Shown piece after piece: positions 39,820 through 50,870 of a stretch of 64,000 nucleotides of DNA. Location: NCBI GenBank assembly GCA_964058805.1, contig CAXKVV010000276.1:62001-126000 (forward strand), read 5' to 3'. Every line of letters starts with the position of its first letter. The first letter of the stretch is position 1. Made by a program: the position numbers and the translations under genes. The notes beneath the pieces are model-generated. The model was not told the origin of the DNA. It was given only the letters and a program-made list of their open reading frames with translations, and searched no databases. Source of the DNA: Schoenoplectus triqueter (lineage: Eukaryota > Streptophyta > Magnoliopsida > Poales > Cyperaceae).

Positions 39820-42800
39820 TGTCAAAAAATTTCCGATGGGAAGGGAGAAGTCACGCAAAAATACAAAAGCGCTAATAATGAGGCACCTCAGACTGGAGGG
39901 AACGTGGAACTGGGGAAGGAAAGGATTAAAAAACGAATCACGAATATCCTAGAAACAACCCGAGATATACCAACAATGCAAATAAGTTTGCTGAGTATAC
40001 TGACTACGATTGTTTTCATTTCTTAGATTTATGAATTTGAAATCAATTTTTGTTACTTTTGTATGTAGTATTATTCAATTGTCTGCCGAAAATTTAAGTT
40101 TGAATAAACCTCATACTTATCAAGTCTGTAAATTTGTGGATAACTCGCATTTAATGTGGCAGAAAGTTGGCACATGCACCGGATAACATGGACCTCGGGA
40201 GTTTGGTCAGTTTTTATTATTAATAAGTATTATTAAATTAATATTATTAAAAATAAGACTGAAAACCGTAAAATTTCAAATATACGAATGGCAGCGCGCC
40301 ACTGGCAGTGGCGCGGACGAAACGCGCCACTGCCAGTGGCGCGCTTCAAAAAAAAAATGAAACACCGCGCAACGCAAGTGGCCTGCGTGCATTTTGTATA
40401 TATAAGAAGGAAACGCGCCACTGGCAGTGGCGCGTTTTGTAAAAAAAAAAAAACCGAAATGCGACACCTCCAGTGGCGCGTTTCGTAAAAAAAAAAAAAA
40501 AACCGGAAACGCGCCACTGCCAGTGGCGCGTTTCGTAAAAAAAATATAAAAAATGAAACGCGCCACTGGCAGTGGCGCGTTTCGTAAATTCAAACAGCGC
40601 GCCACTGGCAGTGGCGCGCTGCCATTCGTATATTTGAAATTTTACGTTTCTCACTCTTATTTTTAATAATATTAATTTAATAAATCATATTATTACTAAA
40701 AGGCCGAGTTTGGTAGACAGTTCGCCTCTTCAGATTAAAACAAATTATGAAATTATTCCTGACAAAGCAAATAATTGTCCTTATTTTATTTCGTTTAAAT
40801 AAGAAAGTAGCATATGTACGAATCATTAATTTACTCGGCCGAGATTCCGGAGTTCAAAACAAATCCAGTTTGGTAGACAGTACTATATCTGTGTATAATA
40901 CTCCTATGACAAAGAATATAATAATAACCATCGATTTTGGACATAATATACCCGAACGGATTATTTGATTATCTCAAATTCTCAATTCATGTACATTACA
41001 ATTCTAAGCTTCTTTATTGTTTAACAAAATTGAAGGAGCTGATCAGATTACCCCATAAAAACCAAGTGACAAGTGACAACCTGGACTAACAAGCAGCCAA
41101 GAAAAGCATTAAAATCAATTTCCTCATCGGAGTATATCTTGGGGAAATGATGCAAAAAAATTTATATCGCTAAACATGAAAAGAAAGAATAATGCAAGTT
41201 GATTAAAAACCTGCACGAATAACAACAAGTGCTCGACTAGGACTGTAAATGAACTGAGTTCAAGTGAATCAGATTTAGCTCAAACTCAACTCATAAAAAT
41301 ATAAATTAAGTCGAGCTAAGCTTGTAAAACATTTTGAACTGAAAATCTAACTCAAAATCAGCTCAGCTCGTTAATATTCAAGCTGACTCACGATCTAATA
41401 CATGTGTTTTGACATAATTTTGTCATTTAAAGTTGGTACATCTATAAAACTGATACGAAATTGATACATCAATAAATTATGTTTTCAATGATATCTTTGT
41501 TGTACTAATTTGAACGAGTGGACTGACAAAAAAATATCGAATTAAATATATAAATTAAGTCATTAGCGAGTAAAAGGCATCGCTACATCGCTGAGATAAT
41601 GGGAGAAAATGAGACGGATTATCGAGTTAGAGTTCGAATGAAAAAAATATAAACTATGATAATTCAAGCTGAATTGAGTAACTAGTTGAATCAATTTCAA
41701 TTTAAACTCAACTCATATAACTACGCGACTAAATTAATTTGAACCGGAATTAATTCTGAGATGAACCACCAACTCTAGCTTTTTTACACAATCCTATATT
41801 CAACATATAAGTGGGGCAGGCCAGATACCGATTTTAAGTCAAATATTTGTATTTACGTAATTCAGCTGACAGAAGAAAACGAGTTATTTATCAGTTGGTG
41901 GAACGGTTGAAATGAAAATAAGTTATTTATCACGGGAACGGTTGCTTCAACTGTTCAAAATGAGAAGCACGAGTGTTCGGCACCCTGGAAAATAAAGGGA
42001 ATAATTCGTAACGCTAGAATTTACTGTCCAATCAAACAACATTCTCGTGTGAGTGATTGATTTAAGGCTAATGAGAGAGATCCTAGTGGGTTATTTTCAC
42101 TATCTCGACAATGATAATTAAAAAAATGTAATAAAATAAAATTTTATTGATATATTTTTAACTTATAGATTATAGTTAGTGTCAAATCAAGTGCAAATGC
42201 ATAATTTTAATTAGCGGGATCAATAATCGAATTATAATAATTTATCGGATTCAAATCTATTAATTAATCGGATACTAAATAAAAAAATAATAATTTAATA
42301 TATATTTTTATCTAATAAAAAATTATTAAAATAATAAAATATAAAACTCAAAATAATAAATGAGAGTTTACAACATTGCTATATGACCAGACTTAGCCCC
42401 AGAAAAAAAAAGGCACACAAAATAGAGAAATCCACTGCTCACAGTCAACAGTCTGAAAGTCTAGTATTTAACCTACGACCTAAGCTAGAAATGGATCTCA
42501 ATCAACATGGACGGAGGAGCTATGGTCAGCCCCACCTTCCACTTTTTTTTTCTTTGGGGCTACCATTTTCTTTTTCTTTTCTTTTGATTCTTTTCTTTTC
42601 TTTTAGAAAAGGAAGAACAAAAAGAAGAGTATTTCAAAAATCGACCTTTGGAGGGGCACTCCTCGGAAAAGCGAGTCAATATAAACCCGACTAATATAAT
42701 GATGATTTTTTTCCTTTAATGACTTTATATTTTAGAGATTTTGAATAATTTTTTTATTATTTACAGTACTAAATATTTTTTTCTCAATAAAAATTAATTA

Positions 42801-44572
42801 GATAATATAAAAAAGATCAGAAATTAATTTTAAGGAGGTCAGATTCGCTAAATCTTAACCTAAAAATATTATTTTTTTAAAATCCAGAGGGGGTCAGTTG
42901 ACCCTCCTAGACCAACATAGATCTCCCCAATTGTCAAAAAATAACTAAATTGTATAAAAACTGAAACACTATCGATCTATAAATTCAAAAATATATTTAT
43001 AAATTTATTTTTATTTCAAATATTTTTTATTTATTTTGTTTACAATTTCAATATCAAAATTATCAAAATAACCCATTGTCAAGGAATCTCTCCACTTAAT
43101 TTAAATGGGAATGAATTTGTTTTCTCAAATTATTGCACCAAAATGTTGATTCAATGAGAAAAAATTAATTAATTTGAACTTTTTTCCATGAGCGTTGAAA
43201 ATGTGATAGTTGGTGAAACCAATCTCTTACCCATGTCATTTGATTTCCAAAAGATTTTGTTAAATACTTCAATGTATAGTTAATTTTGATCTTTAGAAGA
43301 GCTTAATAAAGTCCGAACAGTCTCATTGAATTTTTATTTTCTCAATGGATAGTCCGAACAACTCTAAGCCGAAGGTAAAGGCTAAAGAGGATAAATTTTA
43401 AACGTAAAATCTGTCAAAAGCACAACACCACCGAATGGATCGATGGAATCCTCTATTCACCAACGACAACTGTAACAAATATTTTTATCCAACGACAACT
43501 GTAACAAATATTTTTATTACGATAATTGTGTTATATAATGCCACCTAGGATCAAGCGTCCGACTGGAGTCCTAAAAAAATTAACAAATTGATAAACATCT
43601 AAATATCTTCGTGAGTCCTCAAAAACTTAGTATGTTTTCCTCTTCAACTGTATTTGATGTCGGCATAGTTTCATGGAATGTTAGAGAAACAAAAAAAAAC
43701 GAACTTAAAGTCTGCATATCAAGACAAACTAACTTTTAAAGATTTTTCAAGTTCTTTTACTTTTACGCCGGTAATTTATTTACACAAAAATACTGGAAGA
43801 AGTCGCTGGGAGAAGGCCGTACAAAGACCTTTCTACGAACAATTCAAAAGCCTGCTTACTTTTTACATTTTATTTGGAAATTCTCTCGGAGGTTGGGAGC
43901 ACGTTCCTTTGACGGAGCAACAATGGCGTACTCTTCGGTCAACTCAACTCCATGCTAGACCAAACAAGATACAGCACAAAAGGCGGAAATACCTTGAAAT
44001 GACTAGCGTTCTAATAACTTCTACTGTTTCATCCTGGAGCTGGAGCCAGTTCATTGCAAAATGCAAACTGGACCCACTCGTCAGAATTATTTTCCACGGA
44101 TCGAGTTATCAAATGAAATCTAACTGAGCGCATTTCTAAACAAAATGATATGAACAAAAAGGGCTTGTACTATACCAATGCCACAATGGCTCACCGAAGC
44201 AACTGAAATCAGTTGAATTCGAACTCTGAGACTGGGAGGAAGAAAAGCACGTACCAGGATGCCATTGGCGAAGCGCATGAACACAGTGGAGACTATCGCA
44301 TAGGCCGCGAGCTCAGTGGATCCGATGTGGCCGATGAATGCCTGACTGATCACTGTTACGCCAAATGTCGAGAAACGAGTGAAGATGGAGGGGCCCGCCA
44401 CGATCCACAGCTTCTTGTTCTCCTCTAGGATCTTCCTCCCCACACTTAGAGTCTCCTCTTCTTCCTCCTCGCCTCTATCGATCGCCTTAGTCGCCAGCAA
44501 AGGCGCCTCAACTCCATTTCCCTCCAACAGCTTCTTCGTCAGCTGATTTCTCTCCTCGGTGCCACTCTTCAT
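31961..44572 (-). CDS. MATE / DETOXIFICATION (DTX) multidrug and toxin efflux transporter
   Basis: Eight coding exons on the minus strand: 44572-44255, 35192-34651, 34150-34064, 33959-33903, 33439-33201, 33040-32922, 32346-32260 and 32056-31961. They sum to 1,545 nt: 514 codons plus stop, the normal plant MATE size. All junctions are GT-AG and in frame. The N-terminus is acidic (GEEEEEE). Family motifs include the first MatE domain ([43 protein letters not shown]), [39 protein letters not shown] (spanning exons 2-3) and, in the second domain, [45 protein letters not shown] and [10 protein letters not shown]. About twelve hydrophobic segments fit the family. Known role: proton- or sodium-coupled export of secondary metabolites or toxins at tonoplast or plasma membrane; the substrate cannot be told from sequence. 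Intron 1 is 9,062 bp and full of transposons; intron 2 contains a retroposon. No frameshift or stop, so it is likely functional. Confidence 0.95.
34337..34617 (+). mobile_element. Retroposed element with microsatellite core, inserted in MATE intron 2
   Basis: A perfect 17-bp direct repeat ATAGAAAGGCATCATCA (34337-34353 and 34601-34617) flanks 247 bp. Inside, a long ATT/ATC microsatellite (34361-34487) leads to a unique tail ending CTACCCCAATTTATTTGGG, ATTAAGGC, (TTG)n. That tail resembles the 3' end of Au-type SINEs or RTE-type LINEs of plants. No Pol III A/B box is visible, so this is a 5'-altered or truncated copy. A second copy, on the minus strand, occupies 63757-64000. Confidence 0.7.
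37925..38343. mobile_element. hAT-type non-autonomous element family B, copy 1 (419 bp)
   Basis: Terminal inverted repeats CAGTGGCGGATCCAG (left) and CAGTGACGGATGCAG (right, other strand). The interior matches, in reverse orientation, the element at 62410 (TTATTGAGAAAAAATATTTA, TTACGTAAACGAA, GTATCCGATCAGTTAATGGG). Eight-base flanks no longer match. It lies in MATE intron 1. Confidence 0.7.
38700..38820 (+). promoter_or_regulatory. Promoter-like block with two G-boxes and a TATA box inside MATE intron 1
   Basis: CACGTG occurs at 38702-38707 and 38814-38819 and TATAAAAG at 38789-38796, in a locally GC-richer segment (38690-39050) unlike its surroundings. The strand is set by the TATA box. A 95-codon frame (38709-38996) overlaps but has no recognisable domain and begins upstream of the TATA. 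It could be an enhancer-like intronic element, a relic promoter, or chance. Confidence 0.35.
39788..39816. repeat. (GA)n microsatellite
   Basis: About 14 GA units, in MATE intron 1. Confidence 0.9.
40208..40705. mobile_element. Palindrome-array MULE, near-intact non-autonomous copy (498 bp) in MATE intron 1
   Basis: Terminal inverted repeats of about 100 bp share TTATTAAATTAATATTATTA, then AAATTTCAAATATACGAATG, at both ends. A 9-bp direct repeat GAGTTTGGT flanks it (40199-40207 and 40706-40714), as for MULEs. The core is an array of 21-bp palindromes: CGCGCCACTG, one base, CAGTGGCGCG. Six perfect copies start at 40295, 40323, 40414, 40510, 40559 and 40598, with two decayed ones near 40365 and 40460. 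The central base is G or C. Linkers often read TTTCGTAAAAAAA. It has no coding capacity of its own; reading frames in all phases are artefacts of the array. Confidence 0.8.
41238..41779. repeat. Possible decayed hAT-like repeat (AGCTCAACTC-rich)
   Basis: TAGGACTGTAAATGAACTGAG at the left and, on the other strand, TAGAGTTGGTGGTTCATC at the right, enclosing GAGTT/AGCTC-rich sequence. Composition is typical of plant hAT remnants, and a similar tract lies at 60400-60620. The flanks do not match; low confidence. Confidence 0.3.
42188..42928. mobile_element. hAT family B, copy 2, split by a ~340-bp foreign segment
   Basis: 42188-42365 matches the left part of the element at 62410 (AATCGAATTATAATAATTTA, TTAATTAATCGGATACTAAA). 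42705-42928 matches its right part (GACTTTATATTTTAGAG, TTTTTTTCTCAATAAAAATT, TAGATCTCCCC). Between them, about 42366-42704 is unrelated, contains a CT/TTTC-rich stretch and is probably an insertion. Termini are decayed. Confidence 0.6.
42945..43095. mobile_element. Tourist-like MITE family A, copy 3 (right half only)
   Basis: The right end is intact: CAAAATAACCCATTGTCAAG then GAATCTCTCCAC and TTA at 43096-43098. The left half is missing; it abuts the hAT copy ending at 42928. Confidence 0.55.
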
Positions 44573-44741
44573 CGAACCTCTCTCTCTTGATTAGGATCAC
44601 TTTCGATTAGAGATTGCTTCGGCGATCTGATCTGAGATTTCTAGAAGTTTCTCTCTCCCCCCACTGCCGCAGCGGTAACTTGCAAGGTCCAATGGAATGG
44701 GAGGGTCCGATCGAGTGGAGAAATGGAAGTGCGCTCGAGAA

Positions 44742-44753
44742 TTTTATATATAG
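44742..44753 (-). promoter_or_regulatory. MATE gene TATA box
   Basis: CTATATATAAAA on the minus strand, 170 bp upstream of the MATE start codon. It is followed by a CT-rich leader with CTCTCTC-type stretches. Confidence 0.65.
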
Positions 44754-45046
44754 AAGGGAAGGAGCAAAATGACGAGAATTTCCCACAATATCAATTTAAC
44801 GAAACTTAGGTCGGAGGGTAAAATTGGAATACGGAGTGGTATGTATACAGTATACTTACGATCTTGGTGCCGTGGTGCGGTTGACGACCACGATTTCCAT
44901 TGTCAACGAAACGAGGCGAATAATAATATACGGAGACTGATAGTGTATTATGATAACTTATCAGAGAAGAGAAGAGGGATGCGACTCTAATTCAAAGAAA
45001 CTGATGGACTAACGATTTCACTGTACGCAATTCGATACGCGGATTG

Positions 45047-45231
45047 ATACGGAATTCTGATGCACATTAGTAATTATGCAATTAATGATTTTATTATATC
45101 ATTTATTTTGTATAGTATTTAGTCGATACAGCTAATAAACACAATAACTCATTTAATATGCATAATAATAATAATAGTACTATATAAAATAAATGATATA
45201 ATAAATATATAATGTGCATCATAACTTTGTA
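45047..45231. repeat. Inverted-repeat MITE, about 185 bp
   Basis: GATACGGAATTCTGATGCAC at the left mirrors GATACAAAGTTATGATGCAC on the opposite strand at the right. The arms extend about 75 bp (TTATTATATCATTTATTTT in both). Superfamily not determined. Confidence 0.6.
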
Positions 45232-45327
45232 TCGTTGATGATATCAACAAGTGCATATCTGTATATCAACTCTCATAAAAAAAGCGAGAATTTCAGAACA
45301 CCACAAATGATGTGTCTTCAATATTTA

Positions 45328-45687
45328 GGAAAGGATTGGAATTCCTTGACAATTATTTATTTTGACAATCTTAACAATTAAATTTATATAAATATATATA
45401 AAAACTTAAGAACAAAAAACTTTATAAACATTTCTTAAACTTTATAAATTGGATATCATTTAATATTTCATCAAAAATCATAAAATTTAAATTGATAAAA
45501 CTGTTATATAATATTGATGTTATAACATTAAATGACATTCACATTGTGTGAAATTTAAAACATAATTAATCCATCAATTAAAGAATATGTTCATAATATA
45601 TTTTTTATTTGTAAGATTATTTTATAAATTCATATGAAATTGATTGTCAAATTATCAAAATAAATAATTGTCAAGGGATCCCATTCT
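45328..45687. mobile_element. Tourist-like MITE family A, copy 4 (360 bp)
   Basis: The ends read GGAATTCCTTGACAATTATT, then TATTTTGACAAT (left) and, on the other strand, GGGATCCCTTGACAATTATT (right). TTA borders both sides (45325-45327 and 45688-45690). It lies upstream of the MATE promoter. Confidence 0.65.
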
Positions 45688-45754
45688 TTAAGAAAAATAA
45701 ACTTAAACTTTTTAAGAGCACCCATTAGTCCCTACTCCCTACATATATTATTTT

Positions 45755-45845
45755 AAAATTTCTTTTTGCGGGATTTGAATCTACATTTCTCTGTACAATT
45801 AGAAAAATGTAACATATAATAGATTGATTCAATTGTTTCGAATTT
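45755..45845 (-). repeat. Possible tRNA-derived SINE-like sequence
   Basis: On the minus strand a B-box-like TAGATTCAAATCCCGC (45768-45783) is preceded by TTGAATCAATCTATTATATG, like a tRNA-related A-box region. No target duplication or tail boundary was found. Confidence 0.3.
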
Positions 45846-46770
45846 AATACAGAAATCTAATTAAGTATTACTGTGAATATGAATAAAATATTTTTTGTTA
45901 TATCCGATTTATTGATTAATTGTTAACTCGATTTGTCAAATGGCCTACCAACCTTCAAGTACTTTGATATGAATAATTATATTTTTAATAATAAAAATAA
46001 AATTTTAAATGAATGAACGAATGACCACCCATGCACTCTTAAATATACAGACGTTCCTATGTTGGTGTGGATCACTACAATATTGCTGCATTTGTAGAAT
46101 ATGGTATTGCCGTATTGGGCTATTGGCCGCCGGACACGCGGTTTGAAAATGTGTTTGGGCTACGTGGAGACTGCAGAGAGAAGGAGAAATGAAAGGCCAT
46201 ACGACTGACACGCACGACCTTAAACACGGGGCAACCCTATATGGTGGGGTCACGGGTTAGGTACGTATTAGTCATGAGAGTAGTAAGTAACTTTCTACAC
46301 AATAAACACGTACACAATATATATATTTAATTTTTTATTTTTTTAATTAACAGAATAAAGCAACTTAAAATTCAGCTACAACTTATTAATCTTATATTAA
46401 TGCATATTATAAAAATTCATGAGAGATATATGTGTATTTTGCCATTTTGGTAGGTCCGCAACTACAGCTATAAATTATCAGGACTTGTCGGACCTACAAC
46501 AGTAGTTAACCTATTTGTCTATTTTGTGATCATCATCACATTGAGGAGTCGGTTACGTTCATATCTTTTTTAATTAAAAAATTGATTTAAAGGATATGCA
46601 AACTATTGATTTCACATTCATCGGTATTTGGAAAATACTTTGTTCTTGAGTCTTGACCCCTACATGATCTCGCTGCTTCTCCTACGTCCAAAAGTTTTCG
46701 AAATTTGTTAACAGAGAACCATTTGATTTATACAAAATAATGACCGACATGACTTTGCTTTTTTAGAAAA

Positions 46771-47241
46771 ACTAGTTATATACCCGCGCGTTGCAGCAGA
46801 ATTTTTTATTTAAACATTAAAATATTATAAGATAAAAAAATTCACATTTATCTAATATTAAATTATAAATTCACCAAATTATAGAGAAAGTATATAATAA
46901 AGACTATATTTAATCTTGGATGAGATTTTTGCACAATATGAGTTAATAATTCATGATTTTTATGGAAAGAAAAGTAAATTATTCTAACATATATTATCAC
47001 CATTAATTTCTTACCAAATATACATAAAGTTGCTAAATAAAAAACAAAAATTATGGAAATAATAGTATATAAGGGAAAGAAATGGAGAGAAAGAGAGGAT
47101 CAATGGACGCGATCGCATACGTTCGATCAACCAACAATAAATATTATCCGTCTAATTGAGGGATAAAATGGGTATAATAAAAATTTACAATGACAAAAAA
47201 TGGACCCTCCAATTCTTAGATGTTTTATATAATAGTATAGA
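46771..47241 (-). mobile_element. Non-autonomous Helitron, 471 bp
   Basis: On the minus strand it starts TCTATACTATTATATAAAAC (5' TC end) and ends GCAACGCGCGGGTATATAAC followed by the terminal CTAGT. A GC-rich potential hairpin lies just before CTAGT. The base before the 5' end is A and the base after the 3' end is T, the Helitron A^T insertion rule, and there is no target duplication. The hairpin arms are decayed. No Rep/helicase coding. Confidence 0.75.
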
Positions 47242-50200
47242 TAACAATTAAATATGTCAAGCCATTTATATAAAATAAAACAGTGTATGTTACTAATATC
47301 GAATATGTCACTATAAGCTATCATAATAATTATCTAATAAGGAAGCAAAAGAGAGCATCAGAGACGCTCCTTTTAGTAAGGTTATTGATGACACTGTTAC
47401 TATATTTTTCAAATATTAACGAAATATGTTTTTTTTAAAAGCTCCATCAACGAATAAGATGGGCACAACCAAGGCATTTTTTGGTGTTGGGATGCAATTT
47501 GAAACGTGAATCCCTCTAGATAGATCCCAAATGAGATTTTTTTTTTTCCTAATCGTTTGGCATTAATAAAGAAAAAGAAATATGTGTAATGCCTACAAAT
47601 TAATGTAAAGAAATATATGGACGTTGACTTCTGTGATTTGGCTATTATCCATAAAGGGACAAACATTATTGATTTGAAAGAAACTGATTGGTCGGTATTA
47701 CACATGTAAGTATAATAAGAAGATGATTTTAATTTTATTGAATTTTTTATGTGGCTCAAATAATTGCAAACGTCTATATGTGCGTACAAAATATGACATA
47801 AATTGGTAAACAAAAAACAATTGAGAATATGCAACCAAGAGGATAATACCACAGAGAGTAACACTGATAATATAATTCATTATGCAACCATGATGTTGTA
47901 GAAGAGTTGAAATAGCGATAGTAAAATCGAACCTATTCTGCATATAACAACCGTTTGTGTTGTGGTCCTTATTATCTAGGAAAATTAAACCAATGAGAAT
48001 TATAAACGTAAGAGTTACTTGGTTAGGCCTCCATGTATTTGGAATTTTTTTTTTCTTTCGCAAATTGGGTAGTCTCCGTTTCTAAAAAGAAATACCCCTC
48101 CCTCAAAAAGGGAAAAAAATGTGATAAATATAGAAATACTAGTTGATGTAATTTAAATTTGCATGAGTTTTGAAAATATGTATGCAATTGGAATTTCTCT
48201 ATCTATAGATTTTCAAAAAGATATTCATATGGAATGACAAAAATAATTTTGTGATAAATCTATAAGTAAAAATTTGAATGTCTATACAAACTTAATAAAT
48301 ACTATTTAATCTCACATACATATATTTACAATTCAAATTATACCATATATTTCGATTCTTCTAGGATATAAAATATTTTCAGAAAAATAAATATGTTTGG
48401 ATGAAAATAAAAGATATAAATAAAGAAAGTAAAAGTAATTTCAAAAGAAAAGAAAATTGATTTCCTGTCGATTTGCATGGCAATACTTCTTGCAAAACTT
48501 GAGCCTGCATTTTTAGTAGAAAGATGATTTTCTTTTCTAAGTAGAACTGTTTTAGTGGGTAATTTTTTTTACAACAGAAATAAATAAAAAACTAAAACTA
48601 AAAGTAATTTCGAGAAAAAATAAAAAATGATTTCCTCTAGACAATTCGCGTGGCAAGACTTCTTGCAAAAAAAAAAATGAGCCTATATTTTTTTAGTAGA
48701 AAGATGATTTCCTCATCTGAGTAAAATTATGTAGTAGATAATTTCTTTTTTTGCAGCAAAAAAATGAAAGTAAATGTAATTTCAAAAGAAAATAACAATG
48801 ATTTTAATTATGTCAATTGCAAGCTTTTAAAATAACTTCATTTTAAACGTTTAAATTTTATTTTAACTTCATCAAAATATTTAATGTTAAGTAAAAAAAA
48901 TCTTCATTTAAATCATTAAAACTATTAAATATCATTAAAAAACTCTGTTTAAAGCATTTTAGCTCGAAACTTTTGCTTTACAGTTAAGAGTGTTAAAATA
49001 TTTTAAAAGCTTGGTCAATTGGGATGGCAAGAAGTACATTTTTTTCAGTAGGAAGATGAATCTATCATTTCTCTTTATATAGGAGCGCAAGAAAAAATTA
49101 TAATTCATAATTCGTTGAGTGTTCGATACAGTATTATTGTTTAAGCTCACATATCAGTTTAGCAGTAAAGAGAAGGATAAAGAGTCTCAATTAGAACATC
49201 AATCAACAAGAATACTATAATTTTCATTGACTTAATTCTAATTTTGAGTAAATCAACGAAAACTGAGTTATGTCCAGAATCAATGATTCTCCTTAAGCTG
49301 TGCTTCAGAGATGATGAACGGGGATGAGAGAATGAAAAGAGAAGAGAAAGAATGTAAACACCTTGCCTTAAATTTTTTTTATTCTAGCGAGTTAAAGAAG
49401 ATTCGAAGGGGTGAATGAGGAAACTCATTCTATATAATTTGGACAAAATCTTTTACCTTCAATTTAATGGTTCAAAATATTAACCTTCCATTTCATTCCT
49501 TCTTTTATCTTTTTATTTCATCCTTTTCTTTCAAACTGGGGAGCACGGCCTTAAAAGACCACCCATGCACTCTTAGATTACCACCCATTTTATAGTTTTA
49601 ATTCTTAATTAAAAGCTCATGGTGTTGTTCAGCTTTTAAGATGAATATACATAATACATTTCCATTGATTGCCTTTAATCTAGTGTCCCTCTCATTTGAA
49701 TCTGGACTCCAAATCTGCTATTATTTTGTAGAAGAAGAGGATCTTGTTATTTATTTCAAAAAAGTATAATTTTTTTTAATCTAAAAAAGGTTATTGATAC
49801 ATATTTGTTTAGAATTTACAAACTAAAACATATTAAATTAAAAAGAGTAATGATTTCATTCGTCCGAGGGATGTTGCACAGGTCCATCCGATATAGAACC
49901 CATTTTGTTTTGTAAACCCTGTAAATTTAAAGATTGAATAAAACTTTAAATAGAGTTTAGAGCAAAGAAACAAAAAACAAATCAATCGTGATGTATTCAT
50001 CGAACAGATATATTAAAATTTTTGAAACATTGCAGAGAATAAAAATGATATCACGAGATAATTTCATAATTTGGCCTCGAGGGCATACAGACTTAATTAC
50101 AATATAGAATGTTTGACCGCTAAGAAAATATACAACTACGACTTGCCGATTAAAGAATCAACTCCAATCAATAATAATGTAATGCATTTAATATGATAGG

Positions 50201-50439
50201 GAAAGATAATTTAGTGCTACTTGCAAAGGTCCAAACAAAAAAGAAAAAGAAAAAATAGTAGCATTTATTGTAAACAGATACCAGATCTACCATTTGCATA
50301 TAAAATGATATGCTTTGCCTAGCTCAAAATATTTGGCACCCCTTTTTCAAAAGCAACATCTAAATATAGAAATACCAATTTTTATTTCAGAGGAAAAAAA
50401 AATTTCTCCGACAGAAAAAGTACTGTTGGACGGGAGCTT
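47242..50439. other. Intergenic DNA with one tandem repeat
   Basis: No gene. Overlapping minus-strand frames at 47409-48063 are Phe/Ile/Tyr-rich products of AT-rich DNA. The tandem repeat at 48426-48800 is listed separately. GACCACCCATGCACTCTTA occurs at 46023-46041 and again at about 49557-49575. Confidence 0.4.
48426..48800. repeat. Tandem repeat, ~171-bp unit, about 2.2 copies
   Basis: AAAGTAATTTC..AAAAGAAAA followed by GATTTCCT, CTTCTTGCAAAA, TGAGCCT and TAGTAGAAAGATGATTT recurs at about 48430, 48600 and (partial) 48770. Confidence 0.65.
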
Positions 50440-50870
50440 TTAGTCTTTTTACCCCTGCGGGCTCTCTCTGATCTAGAGTTTTGAAAAAACTCTAGCGGAT
50501 AAATCCGTCCAGTATAAACTCGCACCCGTCATCCTTTTCGGACCGTTCCAGGGTAGAGTTGGACCCGTTAATGGTCCGGTCCTAGTAAATATCGGGTATA
50601 AAAAAATTAGAAATGAAACTGTCAAATCCGTCTTGCTCTCACCCGTTACCCGCTCTCACCCATGACCCACGTTCACCCGCCCCGCTCTCACCCATCCAAA
50701 CCCACAACCCGGACCCAACCAGGTACACCCGTGAAACCTGAACGAGTGACCCATTAGACCCGGACTGGTGACCCGTCAGACCCAAACCCGATACCCGTGC
50801 TACTTGGACCTGATACCCAGGAAACCTAGACCCGACCCGTAGTACCCGGATGGGTCATCTCTACTAGACC
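50440..50870. repeat. ACCCG-rich repeat remnant
   Basis: Dense ACCCG/CACCC motifs in AT-rich surroundings, ending GGGTCATCTCTACTAGACC, plus a short palindrome CTAGAGTTTTGAAAAAACTC(TAG) near 50480. A related tract (GACCCGCGTTCACTC, GCTCACCCATGACCC) is at 51890-52105. Probably degraded hAT-type elements. Confidence 0.4.

Noticed and set aside
40295..40618. Resemblance to a CRISPR array (short palindromic repeats with spacers)
   Set aside because: Spacing is irregular, linkers are A-rich and similar rather than unique, there is no cas gene, and the array lies in plant DNA inside a transposon with terminal repeats and target duplication.
40233..40654. Four overlapping open frames of 66-109 codons with repeated ATGSGAF / RHWQWR-type peptides
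   Set aside because: They come from the palindrome array, which is open in several frames on both strands. No start context or domain.
43678..44127. 149-codon open frame opposite the MATE gene
   Set aside because: No domain, mixed low-complexity composition, and it lies within MATE intron 1 and runs near exon 1 on the opposite strand. No promoter or splice support.
46063..46075. CACTAC sequence as a CACTA end
   Set aside because: No inverted partner and no subterminal repeats nearby.
47409..48063. Two long overlapping minus-strand frames (121 and 151 codons)
   Set aside because: Phe/Ile/Tyr/His-rich, typical of AT-rich non-coding DNA, with no conserved motif.
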